In this document: positions 17,197 to 18,756 of the stretch, piece after piece | How positions within the stretch are numbered: the first letter of the stretch is position 1 | Layout of the letters: each line of letters starts with the position of its first letter | Assembly: GCA_001275005.1 (NCBI GenBank) | Contig: JWZX01000738.1 | Location: 1-18,756, forward strand | Reading direction: 5' to 3' | Source of the DNA: Chrysochromulina tobinii | Taxonomy: Eukaryota > Haptophyta > Prymnesiales > Chrysochromulinaceae | Length of the DNA stretch: 18,756 nucleotides | Notes under the pieces: model-generated | What the model was told of the DNA's origin: nothing | Databases searched by the model: none | Seen by the model: the letters and a program-made list of their open reading frames with translations, nothing else | Made by a program: the position numbers and the translations under genes

Positions 17197-17773
17197 TCAC
17201 TGCACCTTCCCGATGAGCGGATCGGCCGCACGCACGACCAGCAGCTGGTCGTAGATACCCACGCCTATGGGCGTCTTGCTGCCCGGGATGGGCAGCGGCT
17301 TCGTGCCGAGCGCCGACGCGCCACCACCAGGCGCCATGTTGGCCGTTTTGCGATAGGAGGCCGTGCCAAAGTGTGGACTACACACAGAGAGAGTCGATCG
17401 CACGCATGTAAGCACGGTCATCGAGGGCCGCGGGGCGCGCTGGAGGAGAAGGCTGTACGCACATGAACTGCGCTGCCTGCTCGCCCATGTTTTTACCAGT
17501 GTGCTCCGGCCGGACGCGCGGGAATGTGCCACCATAGCCGACGAGTGGCGGCGGCAGTGAGTGCCGCTCCCTTGGCGGTACCCACGGATCGTCCATTTTG
17601 ACAAGGCCATGTGTGTCACGGCCGCGGATCGCTTCCTCGAATAGCGGGCCTGGGACGATAGAGGCTGGCCGCCGGCCGACGCGATCATGCTGTCTGATGC
17701 GATCGCGCGTGAGCTCAGTGGCTTGAGAAGTCGGCTCGTTGAAGATCGTTGTCCACAAGACGTTGCCGCTCAT
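17197..17773 (-). CDS. Small protein, possible ciliary microtubule inner protein (2 exons)
   Basis: Exons 17773-17463 and 17377-17197. Intron 17462-17378 (85 nt) has donor CAT|GTGCGT and acceptor CTGTGTGTAG|TCC, phase 2, and restores Ile in AAQF-I-PHFGTASYRK. The product is about 163 residues, with no signal or membrane segment. It is rich in Pro, Gly and Arg. Motifs such as LVGYGGTFPRVRPEHTGKN and PHFGTASYRKT resemble the short GYxGxxP and G-x-S/T-Y patterns of FAM166/CIMIP-type proteins inside ciliary doublet microtubules. That resemblance is weak and by eye. The start is the first ATG (MSGNVLWTTIF). It is divergent from the gene at 17970, with 196 nt between starts. Confidence 0.6.
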
Positions 17774-17969
17774 GGCTGCCGGACCGCCACTGCGCTGCGA
17801 TCGAGGCCTGTGCTTGCGGAACCGACTCTCGAGCAAGACGAGTTCCTGCGACCGTTGAGTCGTTCCAACAGCTCAAACCCCGCGCCGCTCGCCTTCTCCC
17901 CCCCAGCCTTTTTGGGAAGTGTGTCGGTCGACTTGACGCCAGACCCCCTGCCCTCCTGGCAACCCGGCC

Positions 17970-18569
17970 ATGCCCTCGGCCAGGCAGCCGCCGTGGATGC
18001 AGGAGCCCGCCGACGACGAGGACGGGGACGACGACGTCGACGAGCTCGATCCCATTGGGCGTAACACGCTCAAGCTGCGGAGCCGCTCCATCGTGGAGTC
18101 GATTGCGGTCGGGGCATCACCGCCAAAGTTGCCCCCTTCCAATTATTCAGGCCAACTATCGGCGCGCGGAGCGGGCGAGAATGTGTACAGGAGCAACGCC
18201 TATGCGCAGCAGCCCGCGCCCGGGGGCTTCTCAGCAGAGGCCGCCCGCTTTATGCCGGCAACGCCGCAGCCCTACCATCCACAGCATCCACCGCCTTACC
18301 CGCGGCCATCCGCGTATCCAACTGCGCAGTCGAGCTTAGGTGGAGGGCAGCACCCGCCGCCGTTGCAGCAGCAGCAACTACCCTCCATGGGGCAGAAGCG
18401 GTGGGAGATTAATGATACTATGATGCATCAGTCTTGGGGTACGCACGGCTTCGCCCCTTTCCTGTCCAACGGCCGCCCGAGCAGCACTTTGCATGCACGT
18501 AGCGCAAGCGCTCTCCCCTCACGTGTTGCACGCTTCCCGCCGGCGCAGGTACGGTGCTGCGCACGCTGA
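17970..18569 (+). CDS. Unrecognised acidic/proline-rich protein, 3' end uncertain
   Basis: From the ATG at 17970 (alternative at 17997) the frame runs through an acidic stretch (EPADDEDGDDDVDELDP), LKLRSRSIVES, then a long Pro/Gln/Tyr-rich disordered region, and a folded-looking KRWEINDTMMHQSWGTHGF. Unspliced it stops at 18567-18569. However, CCGGCGCAG at 18540-18548 looks like the acceptor used elsewhere here. In-phase donors at 18439 (GTACGC) or 18499 (GTAGCG) would give a short end TVLRTLNRS. A further acceptor at 18573 joined to the 18499 donor would instead end ADEEAYRMLAHYPTS with stop at 18621-18623. The acidic and disordered make-up suggests a scaffold or nuclear protein, but I cannot assign a function. 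Confidence 0.55.
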   Translation: MPSARQPPWMQEPADDEDGDDDVDELDPIGRNTLKLRSRSIVESIAVGASPPKLPPSNYSGQLSARGAGENVYRSNAYAQQPAPGGFSAEAARFMPATPQPYHPQHPPPYPRPSAYPTAQSSLGGGQHPPPLQQQQLPSMGQKRWEINDTMMHQSWGTHGFAPFLSNGRPSSTLHARSASALPSRVARFPPAQVRCCAR

Positions 18570-18756
18570 ATAGGAGCTGATGAGGAGGCCTACCGCATGC
18601 TCGCGCATTACCCAACGTCTTAACGCCCGAAATACGAACCGCGCATGATCTCGATCTGTGGGCATGTCTGCATGGGCCTTTAGGCCGGGCCAGAGTGACG
18701 TCTGACGAAGATGTCACAGGATCCAGGATGATCCATACTAAATGTAACCCGCCCGC

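Noticed and set aside
17687-18064. Plus-strand open frame overlapping both right-end genes
   Set aside because: It overlaps exon 1 of the minus-strand gene and a better-supported frame starting at 17970; the translation ends in an Arg run typical of a shadow frame.

Overview
This window reads as GC-rich nuclear DNA from a unicellular eukaryote, most likely an alga. Coding frames are interrupted by short GT-AG introns (about 75-350 nt). Several introns consist of short tandem repeats, and the commonest 3' splice site reads GCGCAG. There is a clear SAP30BP/HCNGP splicing factor and no sign of operons. The repeat-filled introns and base composition recall haptophytes, but that is inference; no marker here fixes the lineage.

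Layout. 1-1075: no supported gene, one perfect hairpin. 1076-8559 (-): a seven-exon gene whose exons join in phase into one ~2265-residue protein carrying a SAM domain, an unassigned module, a Nudix hydrolase domain, a PARP-type ADP-ribosyltransferase domain, a DEAH-box helicase and a long C-terminal tail. 8560-8831: shared divergent promoter region. 8832-11354 (+): SAM, DEDDh 3'-5' exonuclease (REXO/ISG20-like) and KH domains. 11355-12026: convergent intergenic. 12027-12908 (-): SAP30BP/HCNGP. 12909-13041: second divergent promoter region. 13042-13890 (+): unrecognised protein. 14091-16293 (+): three-exon gene for a dually acylated (MGC start) NlpC/P60-YiiX-like thiol hydrolase, whose two introns are minisatellites. 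16294-17196: GC-rich gap without a gene. 17197-17773 (-): two-exon small protein, perhaps a ciliary microtubule inner protein. 17970-18569 (+): low-complexity protein with an uncertain 3' end.

The most interesting system is the head-to-head pair at 1076-11354. One gene combines ADP-ribose/nucleotide chemistry (Nudix and ADP-ribosyltransferase) with an RNA helicase. Its neighbour combines an exonuclease with an RNA-binding KH domain. The two proteins carry similar SAM domains, which could let them bind each other. I infer a two-protein RNA-surveillance or RNA-end-modifying module, possibly defensive.

The second highlight is the pair of introns in the 14091-16293 gene. In each, the first 13-15 intron bases nearly repeat the first bases of the following exon, and the last repeat unit supplies the 3' splice site. 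This is the mark expected of introns born by tandem duplication.

Exon joins were read by eye from splice motifs and phase; no transcript or database evidence was available.
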